Position numbers and translations under genes: made by a program. A DNA stretch of 64,000 nt, from positions 93,603,285 through 93,667,284 of the forward strand of contig CM042694.1 in NCBI GenBank assembly GCA_023614405.1, given 5' to 3'. Under the pieces are notes generated by a model, which did not search any database, was not told the origin of the DNA, and saw only the letters and a list, made by a program, of their open reading frames with translations. This DNA comes from Avena insularis. Taxonomy: Eukaryota; Streptophyta; Magnoliopsida; Poales; Poaceae. The stretch's first letter is position 1; each line of letters starts with the position of its first letter. Of the stretch, positions 1 through 12,598 are shown in pieces.

Positions 1-1633
1 TATGGCCCGAGGTGGATGCTTTCTTCAGCGACAATGCGTTATCAGGTTTCACTTGTATGTAGTCGATTCTGCTTTATTGGATGTAGGTTCCAAATACTCT
101 CTGTCCCCGTGTCATTCTTTCGATCAAAATATTTTTAATGTCGGGTTTGATCGAATGTTTGGATGATAACCATTTGTGAACGATATGGTTGAACTCGTAG
201 TGAGTGTTGTAGGTCCAGTCACTCTCAGTCATGTGGTGTGCGACTAGGGTCTGGTCATTTTTGCATGCGGCGGGCCAATTTGGTCAAAGTCTAAAAAAAT
301 AAACACGTTTATGTACGCTTTCAGTTAATATCGGATAAGTGTGTGAAATATTGTAAAACATTAGGAGTGATTTCTTATGATATAACTAGTAGTAGTACTG
401 TATTTCTATCTAAATTAATACGAACCGGAATTAAAGATTTTTTCCCAATTTGTTTTTAGTTTTTTTAAAAAAATCTTAAACTTTTAAATTATCTGACTCG
501 TTAATCTCTTACATATCTCATTTTTAACACTAACTCTACTTAATCTTATGTCAATTTACACTTATGATCAAACTTTCCGGTCGGTCATTCATCTTAGCAC
601 TACTCCACCCCAACACGCTTAACTCCCCAATTCGATCTCTCCTACCTCGCGCAAAGAACTCTTATACCTTGTTGTCAAGACTAGTATATCAGTCCTATTA
701 ACTCATATCAATATGTCAAGCATCTTTATTTTTTGAAATTACGAACAACTATTTAAGTAAACAATAATAAATAAGTAATAATAATATTTTATTCCAATGA
801 AAATAAAAAACTAATTAAATTAATATTTTATTCATTTTTTGCTATTTATTCATTTAATATGACATAAATAATATCTTCAAATCTGTAAATCGAAATTTGA
901 CAAATAATATATGCATTATTATCAGAAAAGTGTGAGAAATTCAAATATGACATAAAAATGTACTTCAAAATTTTAATTTTTGAATTTTTTTCTTTTCGAA
1001 TTTTATGAATCTAAAAGAATCCAAAACGGCCTAAGGAGGTTGAAATCAAAGAGTAATTTTTTTCTGCACGTTTCGATAGGCTATACTTTTTTCTGACATC
1101 TTTTGCAAAAGTTATTGCCATTTGAATTTTTCATGACATTTTTTTGCAAATTATGTCGAAATTCATGTTTATTAATTTTCATATAGCTGGGTTCTCTCCA
1201 TTCTGCATCGCTGATGTGGTGGTAACGCCGGACGACAAGGACTTCATGTTCCCCGATTACTCCTTCGCTGCGCCGGGGATCTTGGACGACAACTATGATC
1301 ATCTAATGCTGTCACATTTCGAGTAATGCGCTATTGCCGAGCCGGTGAGCTTGCTGGACCTCGGCGAGCTGCCACTATGGCCCGAGGTGGAAGCTTTCTT
1401 CAGCGACAATGCATTATCAGGTTTCACTTGTATGTAGCCGATTCTGCTTTATTGGAGGCAGGTTCCAAATACTCTCTGTCCCCATGTTATTCTTTAGGTC
1501 GAAATATTTTTAATGTCGGGTTTGATCGAATATTTGGATGATAACCATATGTGAACGATTTGGTTGAGCTCGTAGTGAGTGTTGTAGGTCCTGTCACTCT
1601 CACTCATGTGGTGTGCGACTAAGATCTGGTCAT
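1..1633. repeat. Left part of a ~1.37 kb tandem repeat array
   Basis: The window opens inside the last 62 bases of one repeat copy (stop codon at 60-62). The same segment recurs with its stop at 1435-1437, a period of about 1375 bp. Between them lies an AT-rich spacer with no coding potential. The array resumes at 28109 after a series of retrotransposon insertions, so copies at 1-62, 1153-1437, 28638-28922 and 29966-30181 belong to one original array. The spacer start at 1438-1633 is homologous to 63-255 and 28923-29120. Confidence 0.8.
1153..1437 (+). pseudogene. Coding-like segment of array copy B, with an internal stop
   Basis: A roughly 94-codon segment starts at an ATG (1153) and shares frame and stop position with the open copy at 28638-28922. 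The peptide is acidic in the middle (VVVTPDDKDFMFP) and ends FFSDNALSGFTCM. A TAA at 1324-1326 interrupts it where the other copies have a Tyr codon (HFEYC), so this copy cannot make the full peptide. I do not recognise the family. It could be a captured terminal exon: a pyrimidine-rich stretch ending in AG lies just before GCTGGGTTCTC. The other possibility is a chance open frame in a satellite-like repeat. Confidence 0.5.
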
Positions 1634-3040
1634 TGATGTCTACACACTTCTATTTTTGTAGACAGTTGTTGGGCCTCCAAGTGCAGAGGTTTGTAGACCA
1701 GCAGCATGTTTCCTTTAAGTGGATTACCCAAGGTTTATCAAACTCAGGGAGGAAGTGGTCAAAGGTATCCCCTCTCAAGCAACCCTGCAATCAAGATACA
1801 AGAAGTGTCTTGTGTCCCCAACACACTCAATACACTTGTTAGGTGTATAGGTGCACTAGTTCGGCGAAGAGATAGTGAAATACAAGTGGTATAGATAATT
1901 ATAAGTGGTAACAGTGATAGAAAATAGCTTGATGGCGTGGAAAAGACTAAAGTAAAACTGAAATAAAGATAGAAGCAAGCAAACATGTAATAGATCTAAT
2001 TCCAAACGGTGTTTCAATATTTAGAAACAAGGCCTAGGGATCATACATTCACTAGTGAACACTCTCATATAAATATCTTCTATTTATGATACTACTCTGA
2101 ACTACTCTCCGGTTGGACACACTAATCCATGGTAGGGCTATAACAGCACTCCTCAAAGTCCGCTTTCCCCATCTAGATAACTCCACACTGTCACCTTGAG
2201 ATCTAGATGGTTCCAACAAACACCACAATTTCATAGAAACATCCAACTCCAAATATAACTCATAACAAGTATTTGTAATCTCTAGCCTAAGTGCCACCAT
2301 GGTGTGCACACTGTCAACTTCACACACATGGGGAGAGCAGAGATCTATTAAAGCACTTGAGTATCAAGGTAGATCTACTTAATTACAAAGCTCATGATCA
2401 TAATATGATCACGCATAGAGAGAGAGAGATGAACACATAGCTACCAGTAGAACCCTTAGCCTCGAGGAAGAACTACTCCCTCCTCATCATGGGAATCAGC
2501 AACGGTGATGGAGATGGTGGTGGAGATCGATGGAGATGGCTCCGGGGGCACTTGATCGTCCCGGTAGGGTGCTGGAACAGAGACTTTCTGTCCCCCGAAT
2601 CTCCCCTTCGGTGGTGGTGGCGCTGTGGAACTTTTTTTGGCTGGAGGCTTGACAATTTAGGGTTTTTGCATTGGGAGGCGTCTTTAGGCGAAGAGGCAAG
2701 GTCGGTGGGCGGCCAGGGGGCCCACACCATGCCCTGGCGCGGCCAGGGGGACCCGCGCCTAGGGGTGGTTTGTCCCCCCCTTCGTCTCTCCTTTTGGCTC
2801 CGTGAATCTTCCGGGAAAATAACGACTTTGGCTTTCGTCTGGTCCAATTCTGAGAATATTCATTTTCTGACTTTCTGGAACCAAAAACAGCAGAAAACAG
2901 GCAACTGACACTATGGCTCTATTTATAGGTTAGTCCAAGAAATCATATGAAAAGTACTCCAAAGTGTGGACAAAACATAAGAAAGTAGATAAAACCAAGC
3001 ATGGAACATCAAAAATTATGGATACGTTAGCAATGTATCA
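1634..3040 (-). repeat. LTR (3' LTR on the minus strand)
   Basis: This 1407-bp LTR begins TGATGTCTAC and ends GTATCA in plus orientation, so the element's own ends are TGATAC...CATCA. It aligns along its length with 9001-10429 and 14103-15534. A (GA)n run lies near 2420-2430. Confidence 0.85.
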
Positions 3041-4703
3041 ACATCCCCAAGCTTAACTCATGCTCGTCCTCGAGTAGGTAAGTGATAAAAAGAAAGAATA
3101 ATTTTTGAGGTGACATGCACCATCATAAACTTGATCAAAGTATTTGTAAAACATTGATAGCTGGGATCATAGTACTTCAACATAGCATGAAAGACAAAGT
3201 TCTAACAATAATACATAGCAACTATGTTGCAACATGAAAAGATACAAACAAAAGATTCATGAATAACAATGCTTTGCAAGACGTTTGTTTGTTTCACATA
3301 ATGTAAACATAGCATAGTGGCATTCAGCTTGTCCCTCATATATTAGCAAACATAAATGCATAGGACACCTTCAAAGTTTATAAGAGTGACTAGATACAAG
3401 TAGTTTAAAACAAGCAATATCAAAGCTATGCATCAATCAACAAGTCTTGGGACAATTCACATAGAACTAAGAATGGCCACTATGCTCTCAAAGTAGGTGC
3501 ATAAAGATAGAAGGTGGAGACTCAACATAAAAGTAAAAGAAAGGCCTTTATAGAAGGAAGTATGGATTCAAGTTTCATAAAGAGCTTCCAAAAATTATGG
3601 TACTTAATAGCTTTCAGCTCTCATTTCCCCTATCATAAGCATCTTTAAGTGATTAAGGTTAAAGTGAACAAACTATGAAGTATATGCTTGACAAAGTATA
3701 AGTTGGAAATCTCATGTCCCTTGAATACAAGGGCCGCTCCTCATGCTACTCAAGTTTAGTAACCGGTAAGTTCTTGTCATCGTAAGTACATGTGTATCAT
3801 AGAGAACCGCCAATGGGGTACCCCTTGCCCGATGATACGGAAGAATCCCCATATCAAAATGACAAGGCAAGCAGACAACGAGCATTTTAGCAATCTTCTT
3901 ATTTACCATGGGAATATGGTGCTTTTTTCTCTCTTTCCTATTTTCATAATATTTTTTTCTTTTTCTCTTTTTTCTCAATATCTGACTCTTTTTTTAAAGA
4001 AGAATGCTTCATAGACAGCTCATTATGGTTAAGCTGCAGGTTTCCACCATGACGGCATGGATTAGACCAGCGGCCCAGGCGTTTCTCTAACACACATACA
4101 TAACTCCATGGACTTACAAGCTCCCCTTTCATTTCACACCGACGACATCCATAGACAAAAGAACATGATATCAACTAGGTACAAAGTACAAGTGCAATGT
4201 TGAAAGCGTTCCCCATGACCGCATGGTTCTGGTAATCCCCAACAAATAAGTGCAAGCATATACAACATAGACGACACAATGGTTCAAGTTTATTAAGGGC
4301 AAGAAAAGTAAACTGTGCCATCAAGTTCGTGAGAGCTTTAATCACTAGTTTTCTCATAACAAGTTTAATTCGGAAGGTAGATAAAAACATTAATATACTT
4401 GGAATAGCATATGCTAGTAGGTAGGTATGGTGGACTCTTTGGAATAACTTGGTTTTAGGAGTTGGATGCATGAGTAGAACTCATACTTGGTTGTGGAGGC
4501 TAGCAAAAGACTGGGAGCGACAAACTAAGAGAGCAATAATGGCCATAATCATGCAGAGCGGCAAAACATCATTGATCAAAGCATAAAGTGATACTACAAG
4601 TTGAAAAGTAAAGGATCATAAAGGCTTATGGTGACTTGGGATAGTCATAACATGGTGTGAGCATGCGCCAAGTCAACCCAAATAAAGCATCAAAGGAGAA
4701 TAC
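1634..4703 (-). mobile_element. Truncated LTR retrotransposon fragment (3' LTR plus 3' internal part)
   Basis: On the minus strand this fragment holds a complete LTR (1634-3040) preceded by a polypurine tract (complement of 3041-3053, AAGCTTGGGGATGT) and about 1.65 kb of 3' internal sequence (3041-4703). It has no coding domains. The internal part matches 10430-12090 of the complete element at 9001-15534 block for block, so it belongs to the same family. Its 5' part is missing: at 4704 the sequence switches to a plus-strand LTR. It entered the tandem-repeat spacer after GGTCAT (1628-1633). Confidence 0.8.
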
Positions 4704-6259
4704 TGATACATTGCAAATGAATCTATAATTTTGGTTTTATCTACTTTCTTGTGTTTTGTCCACACTTTGGAGTACTTTTCATATGATTTCTTGGACTAAC
4801 CTATTAACAAGAGCCATAGTGCCAGCTGCCTGTTTTCTGCTGTTTTTGGTTCCAGGAAGTCAGAAAATGAATATTCTCGGAATTGGACGGGACAAAAGAC
4901 CAAGTTATTATTTTACCGGGGGACACTTGGAGCCAGAATACGAGACGGAGAAGGGCTAGAGGGCGGCCACACCACCTGGCCACGCGACCAAGCTTGGCCC
5001 GTGCCAGGGGGTGCTGTGGCCAGCCCAGGCACCCCCTCGGCCTCTCCTTCCGCCTATATATTGCCTCTGATACGGAAATCCTAAGTACCCGATCAAAAAT
5101 CCACGAAAGAGTCTGTAGCTGCCGTCATCTCCATCCCTAGATCGGGAGGGATCTGAAGCTCTTCCCGGCACCCTGCCAGAGAGGGGAATTCACCCTAGAG
5201 GCCTTCTTCATCATCATGCAAGCCTCCGGTGTGATGCGTGAGTAGTTCATCTCTAGATGACTGGTTCTCCTCCTTTGTGCTATAATTTTTAGATCTTGTG
5301 AGCTCCTTCATGATCAAGATCATCTATTTGTAATTCTGCATGTTGTGTTTGCGCGGATCCAATGGATATTGAGATGCTATTTCAGATTGATTATTGATTC
5401 TATCATTTCTTTGTTATTTGTGATCTTGCATGCTTTCTGTTGTTAGTAGCTATCTTGGCCAAGTAGATGCTAGCAACTCCAAGAGTTAGTATTTATGCTC
5501 GATAGTGGGTTCATGCCTCTAGTAATCTGGGGAAGTGACAGAAATCTCTAAGGTACTAGATGTGTTGTTGCTACTAGAGAGAAAACAACAATCCTTTGTT
5601 CATAGAACAATCGTATTGTTTACATTACACGCAATTCGTAAAGCAATTATCTGTTGCTTGCAACTTAATACTGGAGGGGGTTCAGATGATAACCTGAAGG
5701 TGGATTATTAGTCATAGATGAAGTTGGATGGCGGTCTATGTGTAATGTTGTAATGCCCAATCGAATCTCAAAGGAGTCAAGATGATTAGTATATGCTTGT
5801 ATGCTTTCTCGATGTTTGTCAATTGTATCGTTGTAATTTGTTCACCCAACATGTTTTCTATCTTAAGGAGAGCCACCTCTAGTGAACTATGGACCCCGGT
5901 CCTTTCTTTTACATTCAATCTACAATCAAACTGTTTACTGCTTTGTGTTTACTTTCTACAAACTATTACTTTTTTCCATTCGATATATTTAATCCTTTGT
6001 TTTCAGCAAAACTGGTGAGATTGACAACCTCATCATAAGTTGGGGGCCAAGTTCTGTGGTTGTGTTGTGTAGGTCTCCACGTTGCTACTAGCACCAGTAG
6101 TGCGCCCTAGCAAGGCTCAGCTAGCAACACCTTTGGGGTGTTTCCTTGCTTCTACTGGATTGATAACCTTGGTTTCATACTGAGGGAAAACTTGTTGCTG
6201 TGCTCATCATACCTTCCTCTTGGGGTTCCCCAACAAGCTCGATATATTTTGGGCCATCA
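4704..6259 (+). repeat. 5' LTR of the plus-strand fragment
   Basis: A 1556-bp LTR begins TGATACATTG and ends GGGCCATCA. A TATA-like box (CTATATATT, 5054-5062) sits about 350 bp in, the expected promoter position. The same LTR, with an internal deletion, is found at 34457-35071. Confidence 0.8.
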
Positions 6260-6270
6260 AGCTCTTTTTC

Positions 6271-6288
6271 TGGAGCCGTTGCCGGGGA
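6271..6288 (+). other. Primer binding site, tRNA-Asp type (one mismatch)
   Basis: TGGAGCCGTTGCCGGGGA lies 11 bases after the LTR end. The copy at 35083 reads TGGCGCCGTTGCCGGGGA, the complement of the plant tRNA-Asp 3' end (established knowledge). This copy carries a C-to-A change at the fourth position. Confidence 0.75.
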
Positions 6289-6490
6289 GTCAAGGACATC
6301 TTCACAAGGGTAGTCCCTCATAACCAATCTCTTTACTTTGTTATTTTTGTTTTGCTTAGTTTACTTTTGCCTTGTTTGCTTGTTTCTTTATCAAAAACAC
6401 AAAAAAAATTAGTTTTACTAGTTTGCTTTCTTATTTAAAATCACAAAAAAATTAAGTCTCCTTTAGTTATTACCTCTTCCTTAGCTCACC

Positions 6491-7114
6491 ATGTTGATCC
6501 CTAAATTCACCCTGAAAGACCTTTCAATAGGTAGTGGTTCAATAATTGGAAAAGATAATATTGAAGAATTCTTTAATCATGCTAGTAAACATGAGGATAT
6601 TGAGGATAAATCCCTTGTAGAACTTGCTCCAAACTATGAGATTGCTGCAGCTTCTTTAGTTCACATGTTGGAAGCTAGGTTTGTTAACCTTAACCCCTTA
6701 ATGCAAGTAATGTTTCTTAAACTCAAATAAATTGACGACTCTGAGAAGAGAGATTTTATTCTTGAAACTTTGCTTAAGGAATTCTATGATGTTGCCAAGG
6801 AAGCTAGAAAAGTCTTTGAACATTTCAATATGCTAGGCTCATGTGTAGATGTTGTTGGTACATGAGAAAAGATGAACAAAACTGAACCTAATGGGAAGGA
6901 AACTAAGGTACCAATACCCTTTAAACTGGTAGCAATACATGAAGCCATAGAAAAGAATCTTGATTGGATTGTTCCTGAAAACCCTTTTGATGAAAATAGT
7001 GAACCTAAGAGCATTGAGAGAGGATCCTCTAGAACTTATTTGGATGATATACCTTGCCTTGTTAAAGATATTTCTGGTATTGATCTTAATGCTTCTTCAT
7101 TTGAGAACACTTGA
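6491..7114 (+). pseudogene. Decayed retroelement ORF of unknown function
   Basis: An ATG about 200 bp after the primer site opens a frame starting MLIPKFTLKDLSIGSGSIIG and running on as a helix-rich, charged peptide. It is closed by TAA at 6728-6730 and TGA at 6863-6865, then remains open to 7114. The related copy at 35304-35873 shares the first stop but has CGA where this one has TGA, which fits C-to-T decay. No CCHC knuckle, protease or RT motif is present. Its position is where gag usually lies, but I cannot assign it to Gag. Confidence 0.55.
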
Positions 7115-9000
7115 TTCTTTTTCTTGCTTGTTATGCCTAACTTAAAGGCGTTAAAGAAAAGTACTTATTGGGAGATAACCCAAAAGTTTTAGATGAGTCT
7201 TGGTTTAGTAATAACCGCTCCTTATCCTTTTTATTTGCTTTTTTTGCCAAGAGTAACCTCTAATGAGAGAGAAGTAATGATTGGGAAAGTTGCTGTCCGA
7301 AAACAGATTTCTGTGCTTCACCGTAAAAATTCGTGTAAAATATATGTACGTCCTTTTGAGGCATGAATTTTTGTGCTTATGCAACAGGTTATTATCTAAC
7401 ACTTGTTAGTACAAAAAAATTGATTTGAGCAACAGAAGGTCTTCGAAAAAATTCTTCTTTACCTGCTGGTCTGTTTTAACAGATTTCTGCCATTTTCTGC
7501 ATTTGCTTCTTGTTGGTCCTTTTTGAGTTCTTTTGGGGAATTGAGCTTTTTGAGGGAAGTGCTACAGTCGCTAGTGTTATAATGGAAGTTTATTGGTGTT
7601 GGCACTGAACCTTAATACTTATTTATCTTGAGTGCACTAATGTTGCTAATAAAGATTGTGTGAAGTTTTGTATGAAGGAAACTTTTCAGGTGTATGGAAG
7701 GAATGAGTAATGAGATGAAGGATGGACTAAAGCTCAAGCTTGGGGATACCACGTGTGTCACCCCAAGAAATATCCAAGAAGTACAATCGTCAAAGCTTGG
7801 GGATGCCCAAGGCATACCCTTCATCAATAAAAATACCAGGTTTCTTCCAGTCACTTTATTTTTATTGTTTCATGCATAATTGCGTTGTTCTTGGAGCGTC
7901 TTCTTTTTGTAGCACTACTCCACTGTAACATCCCAAAACTTTAATCAAGGTTATCAAGTTCAAATCACCCAATTTAGGGTTAACAAAAAAATGTTTACTA
8001 ATAAAATGATTATATGGATGCATGTGTGCATTGCATTAGTGTAGAATTGTTTGAAAATGCCATGCTTGGTTGTTCTAAATGTTGTGAAATGGTTTAAAGG
8101 TTAATGCCACATCATCTAGACCATTTACAAACAAAATCCAAAGAAAAAGAAATCAAATAAAAATAAATAAAGCAAATGGTCATTTTGACCAAAGTTAACC
8201 ACTAGGCCACTTTGAGTGTTCCTAGAAGAGAATTTCTAACAGAAACAATTCTAGTTCTTTTCACCCCTTGCTAGACCAAGTGAAAGTGTATTAAGGCCCA
8301 CTTTACAAACTTACAAAAACACCTAGCAAATCAATTAAATGGACAATGGAAAATTGAATCCAATTCATATGTTAAGATCCTCATTTTTGAAAAACCCATC
8401 AAATCAATTCCCCTTGCCAATCCCAAGCAATCATAGGTAACCAAGCATAAGTGTAGATCACTCACCAAAATTGAGCCGAAAATTCAAATTTAATTTTCTT
8501 TCGGCCATTAGATCAAACACTTGGTGAGCACAGAAATAGCTGCCAAACTATTACTGTTTGTGATCAATGTCTTGTTCCCTATTTGACCCCTTTCTACTCC
8601 CCTTGTCTCCCCCAACCACAGCCAAGGCAATAGACCCACTCCCCCTCACTGTATGCACCAGTGCATTGCCACCCGAGCACCCCCCTTGCCACCCGACATG
8701 GACCTATCACAGCAGACCAGCCCGAGCTCGCCCATGATGTCTAGGAGGTAGCTGCGACCACACCGCCGCCCTTGTCCACTCCCCGAGCAAAGCCGCGCCC
8801 AGAGCATCTGCGCCATGCAGAGGACACGCTAGAGCGCCGTGCCCGACCAGCTCGCATACGCCACGCCTTGACCTCACCCCGTGCACACTGCTCCGCGATG
8901 ACCCCAACAGCCACCCAAACATCCCCGTTCGTCGCCGCTCGACCCGTAGCCACCATGCGCCGCATCAAACACCGCCTCTGCCGCGCAGAGCACCGCCCGC

Positions 9001-10429
9001 TGATGTCTACACACTTCTATTCTTGTAGACAGTTGTTGGGCCTCCAAGTGCAGAGGTTTGTAGAACAACAGCAAGTTTTCCCTTAAGTGGATCACCCAAG
9101 GTTTATCGAACTCAGGGAGGAAGTGGTCAAAGGTATCCCCTCTCAAGCAACCTTGCAATCAAGATACAATAAGTCTCTTGTATCCCCAACACACCCAATA
9201 CACTTTTCAGGTGTATAGGTGCACTAGTTTGACGAAGAGATAGTGAAATACAAGTGGTATGGATAATTATAAGTGGTAACGGTGCCAGAAAATAGCTTGC
9301 TGGCGTGTGGCTGGCGTGGGAAAAGACTAAAGGCAAACTGAAATAAAGATGGAAGCAAGCAAACATGTAATAGATCTAATATAAAACGGTGTTTCAGTTC
9401 TTAGAAACAAGGCCTAGGGATCATACTTTCACCAGTGAACACTCTCATATAAATATATTCTTCTTTATGATACTACACTGAACTACTCTCCGGTTGGACA
9501 CTCTAATCCATGGTAGGTCTATAAGAGCACACCTCAAAGTAAGCCTTTCCCCTCTAGATAACCTCACACTATCACCTTGAGCACTAGATGGGTCCAACAA
9601 ACACCACAATTTCATAAATACATCCAACTCCAAATATAACTCATAACAAGTATTTGTAATCTCTAGCCTAAGTGCCACCATGGTGTGCACACTGTCAACT
9701 TCACACACATGGGGAGAGCAGAGATCTATTTAAGAACTTGAGTAGCAACGTAGATCTATAGATTAGAACCTCATGATCTCAATAAGGTCATGCATAGAGA
9801 GAGAGATGAGCACATAGCTATCGGTAGGACCCTTTGCCTCGAGAGAGAACTACTCCCTCCTCATCATGGGAATCAGCAACGGTGATGGAGATGGCGGTGG
9901 AGATCGATGGAGATGGCTTCGGGGGCACTTCTCCGTCCCGGTAGGGTGCCGGAACAGAGACTTTCTGTCCCCCGAATCTCCCCTTTGGTGGCGGCAGCGC
10001 TGCGGAACTTTTCGTGGATGGAGGCTTGATGATTTAGGGTTTTTGTATCGGGAATAATATATAGGCGAAGGGGCGAGGTCGGTGGCCAGCCATGGGGCCA
10101 CACCATGCCCTGGCGCGGCCTAGGGTTGCCCGCGCCAAGGGGGGTGTGGCCAGGCCCTAACCCTCCACCGTCTCGTATTCTGGCTCCGTGAGTCTTCCGG
10201 TAAAATAGGACCTTTGGCTTTTGTCCCGTCCAATTCCGAGAATATTCATTTTCTGACTTTTCTGGAACCAAAAATAGCAGAAAACAGGCAACTGGCACTG
10301 TGGCATCTTGTTAATAGGTTAGTCCAAGAAATCATATGAAAAGTACTCCAAAGTGTCGACAAAACATAAGAAATTAGATAAAACCAAGCATGGAACATCA
10401 AAAATTATAGATATGTTAGCAAGGTATCA
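9001..10429 (-). repeat. 3' LTR of the nested element
   Basis: A 1429-bp LTR. On the minus strand it begins TGATACCTTGC and ends AGACATCA. A TATA-like AATATATAGG lies near 10057-10064 in plus orientation (complement on the element's strand). The adjoining polypurine tract (complement of 10430-10440) has lost the AAGC half seen in the sister fragment at 3041. Confidence 0.85.
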
Positions 10430-12211
10430 ACACCCCCAACTCGTGCTCGTCCTCGAGTAGGTAAGTGATAAACAGAAAGAATAATTTTTGAGGTGACATG
10501 CACCATCATAAACTTGATCAAAGTATTTGTAAAACATTCAAAGTTGGGATCATAGTACTTCAATCATAGCATGAAAGACAAAGTTCTAGCAATAAGACAA
10601 AGAAACTATATTGCAACATGAAAAGGCACAAACAAAAGATTCATGAATAACAATGCTTTGCAAGACGTTTGTTTGTTTCACATAAAGAAAACATAGCATA
10701 ATAGCATTCAGCTTGTCCCTCATAGAGTAGCAAATATAAATGCATAGGACACCTTCAAAGTTCATAAGAGTGACAAGATACAAATAGTTTAAAACAAGTA
10801 ATATCAAGTTATGCATCAATAAACTAGTCTTGGGACAATGCACATAGAACTAAGAATGGCCACTATGCTCTCAAAGTAGGTGCATAAAGGTAGAAGGTGG
10901 AGACTCAATATAATGGTGGAAGAAAGGCCTTCATAGAAGGAAGTAGGGATTCAAGTCTCATAAAGAGCTTCCAAAAATTATGGTACTTATAGCTTTCAGC
11001 TCTCATTGCCCCTATCATAAGCATCTTGAAGTGATTACGGTTAAAGTGAACAAACTATGGTGTACATGCTTGACGAAGTATAAGTTAGAAATCTCATGTC
11101 CCTTGAATACGAGGGCCACTCCTCATGCTACTCAAGTTTAGTCACCGGTAAGTTCTTGTCATCGTAAGTACATGTGTATCATAGAGAACCGCCAACGGGG
11201 TACCCCTTGCCCGATGATACGGAAGAATCCCCATATCAAAATGACAAGGCAAGCAGACAACGACCATCTCAGCAATCTTCTTATTTACCATGGGAATATG
11301 GTGCTTTTTTCTCTCTTTCCTCTTTTCATAATCTTTTTTTTTTCTTCTTCTCTTTTTTCTCAATATAGGACTCTTTTTTTATAAGAAGAATGCTTCATAG
11401 ACAGCTCATTATGGTTAAGCTGCAGGTTTCCACCATGACGGCATGGATTAGACCAGCGGCTCAGGCGTTTCTCTAACACATATACAAAACTCCATGGACT
11501 TACAAGCTCCCCTTTCATTTCACACTGACGACATCCATAGACAAAAGAGCATGATATCAACTAGGTACAAAGTACTCGTGCAATGTTGAAAGCGTTCCCC
11601 ATGACAACATGGTTCTGCTAATCCCCAACAAATAAGTGCAAGCATATAGAACATACACGACACAATGGTTCAAGTTTATTAAGGGCAAGAAAAGTAAAGT
11701 GTGCCATCAAGTTCATGAGAGCTTTAATCACTAGTTTTCTCATAACAAGTTTAATTTGGAAGGTAGATAAAAACATGAATATACTTGGAATAGCAAATGC
11801 TAATAGGTAGGTATGGTGGACTCTTTGGAATAACTTGGTTTTAGGAGTTGGATGCATGAGTGGAACTCATACTTGGTTATGGGGGTTAGCAAAAGACTGG
11901 GAGCGGCCAACTAAAAGAGCAATAATGGCCATAATCATGCAGAGCGACAAAACATCATTGATCAAAGCATAAAGTGATACTACAAGTTGAAAACTAAAGG
12001 ATCATAATGGCTATGGTGACTTGGGATAGTCATAACATGGTGTGAGCATGTGCAAGTCAACCCAAATAAAGCATCAAAGGATAATACCACAATACTATGA
12101 TTTAATATGCTAAAACAATGCATGATTCATCCAAGGCACATTAAGTAATCTCAATTGTTTATAACAAGTCATGCTACAGCAAAGAATACTAAGCATAAAG
12201 CCAAAACAATA

Positions 12212-12598
12212 TCAAGCATGGCATGACAAAGCATGGGTCACAGTCAAAAACAAGCTCTCTTTACCACTTAAGCATGAACTTTTCCTACTCTTTTCCAATC
12301 CAAACCAAACTATTTGAAAACCAATGAATGAAAGAGGGGGTCCAACTAATTTATTCAGCAAACTAAGAAAACCAAGCAAATGAAAAACCAAAACCAAAAC
12401 AAAAAAGAAGACGCTCCAAGAACAACACAACTGTGCATGAAACAATAAAAATGAAGTGTTTGGAAGAAACCTGAGATTTTTATTGATGAAGAAGGGGATG
12501 CCTTGGGCATCCCCAAGCTTTGATGCTTGTACTTCTTGGATATTTCTTGGGGTGACACGGGTGGCATCCCCAAGCTTGAGCTTTTTACCATTCTTCAT
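12212..12598 (-). other. Open but probably non-coding internal segment with KLGD-encoding repeats
   Basis: On the element's sense strand a 128-codon frame carries two copies of AAGCTTGGGGAT (complement of 12506-12519 and 12562-12575), read as KLGD, about 56 bp apart. The same two copies and the surrounding TPRNIQEVQ peptide occur in the plus-strand fragment at 7694-7879. The rest of the frame is low-complexity and hydrophobic and is not kept in the second copy, so I favour a conserved nucleic-acid block over a protein. Confidence 0.35.

Larger units (their letters stand above)
4704..7908 (+). mobile_element. Truncated plus-strand LTR retrotransposon (5' LTR, PBS, internal part)
   Basis: A 5' LTR (4704-6259), an altered tRNA-Asp primer site (6271-6288), a decayed ORF (6491-7114) and about 800 bp of non-coding internal sequence are present. 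The 3' part and 3' LTR are gone. At about 7908 the element stops in a segment corresponding to 12400 of the complete element and joins tandem-repeat spacer (TAGCACTACTCCAC). No pol domain is seen, so it is a non-autonomous type. Its first LTR half resembles the family at 9001-15534, but its 3' half differs, so it is a related family rather than the same one. Confidence 0.75.

Noticed and set aside
2489..2908. Open frames in the LTRs (also at 9866, 14970, 50555-51103, 58690-59167)
   Set aside because: They recur on both strands of the same LTRs, follow GC-rich or GAT-repeat composition, and show no domain. They are composition artefacts.
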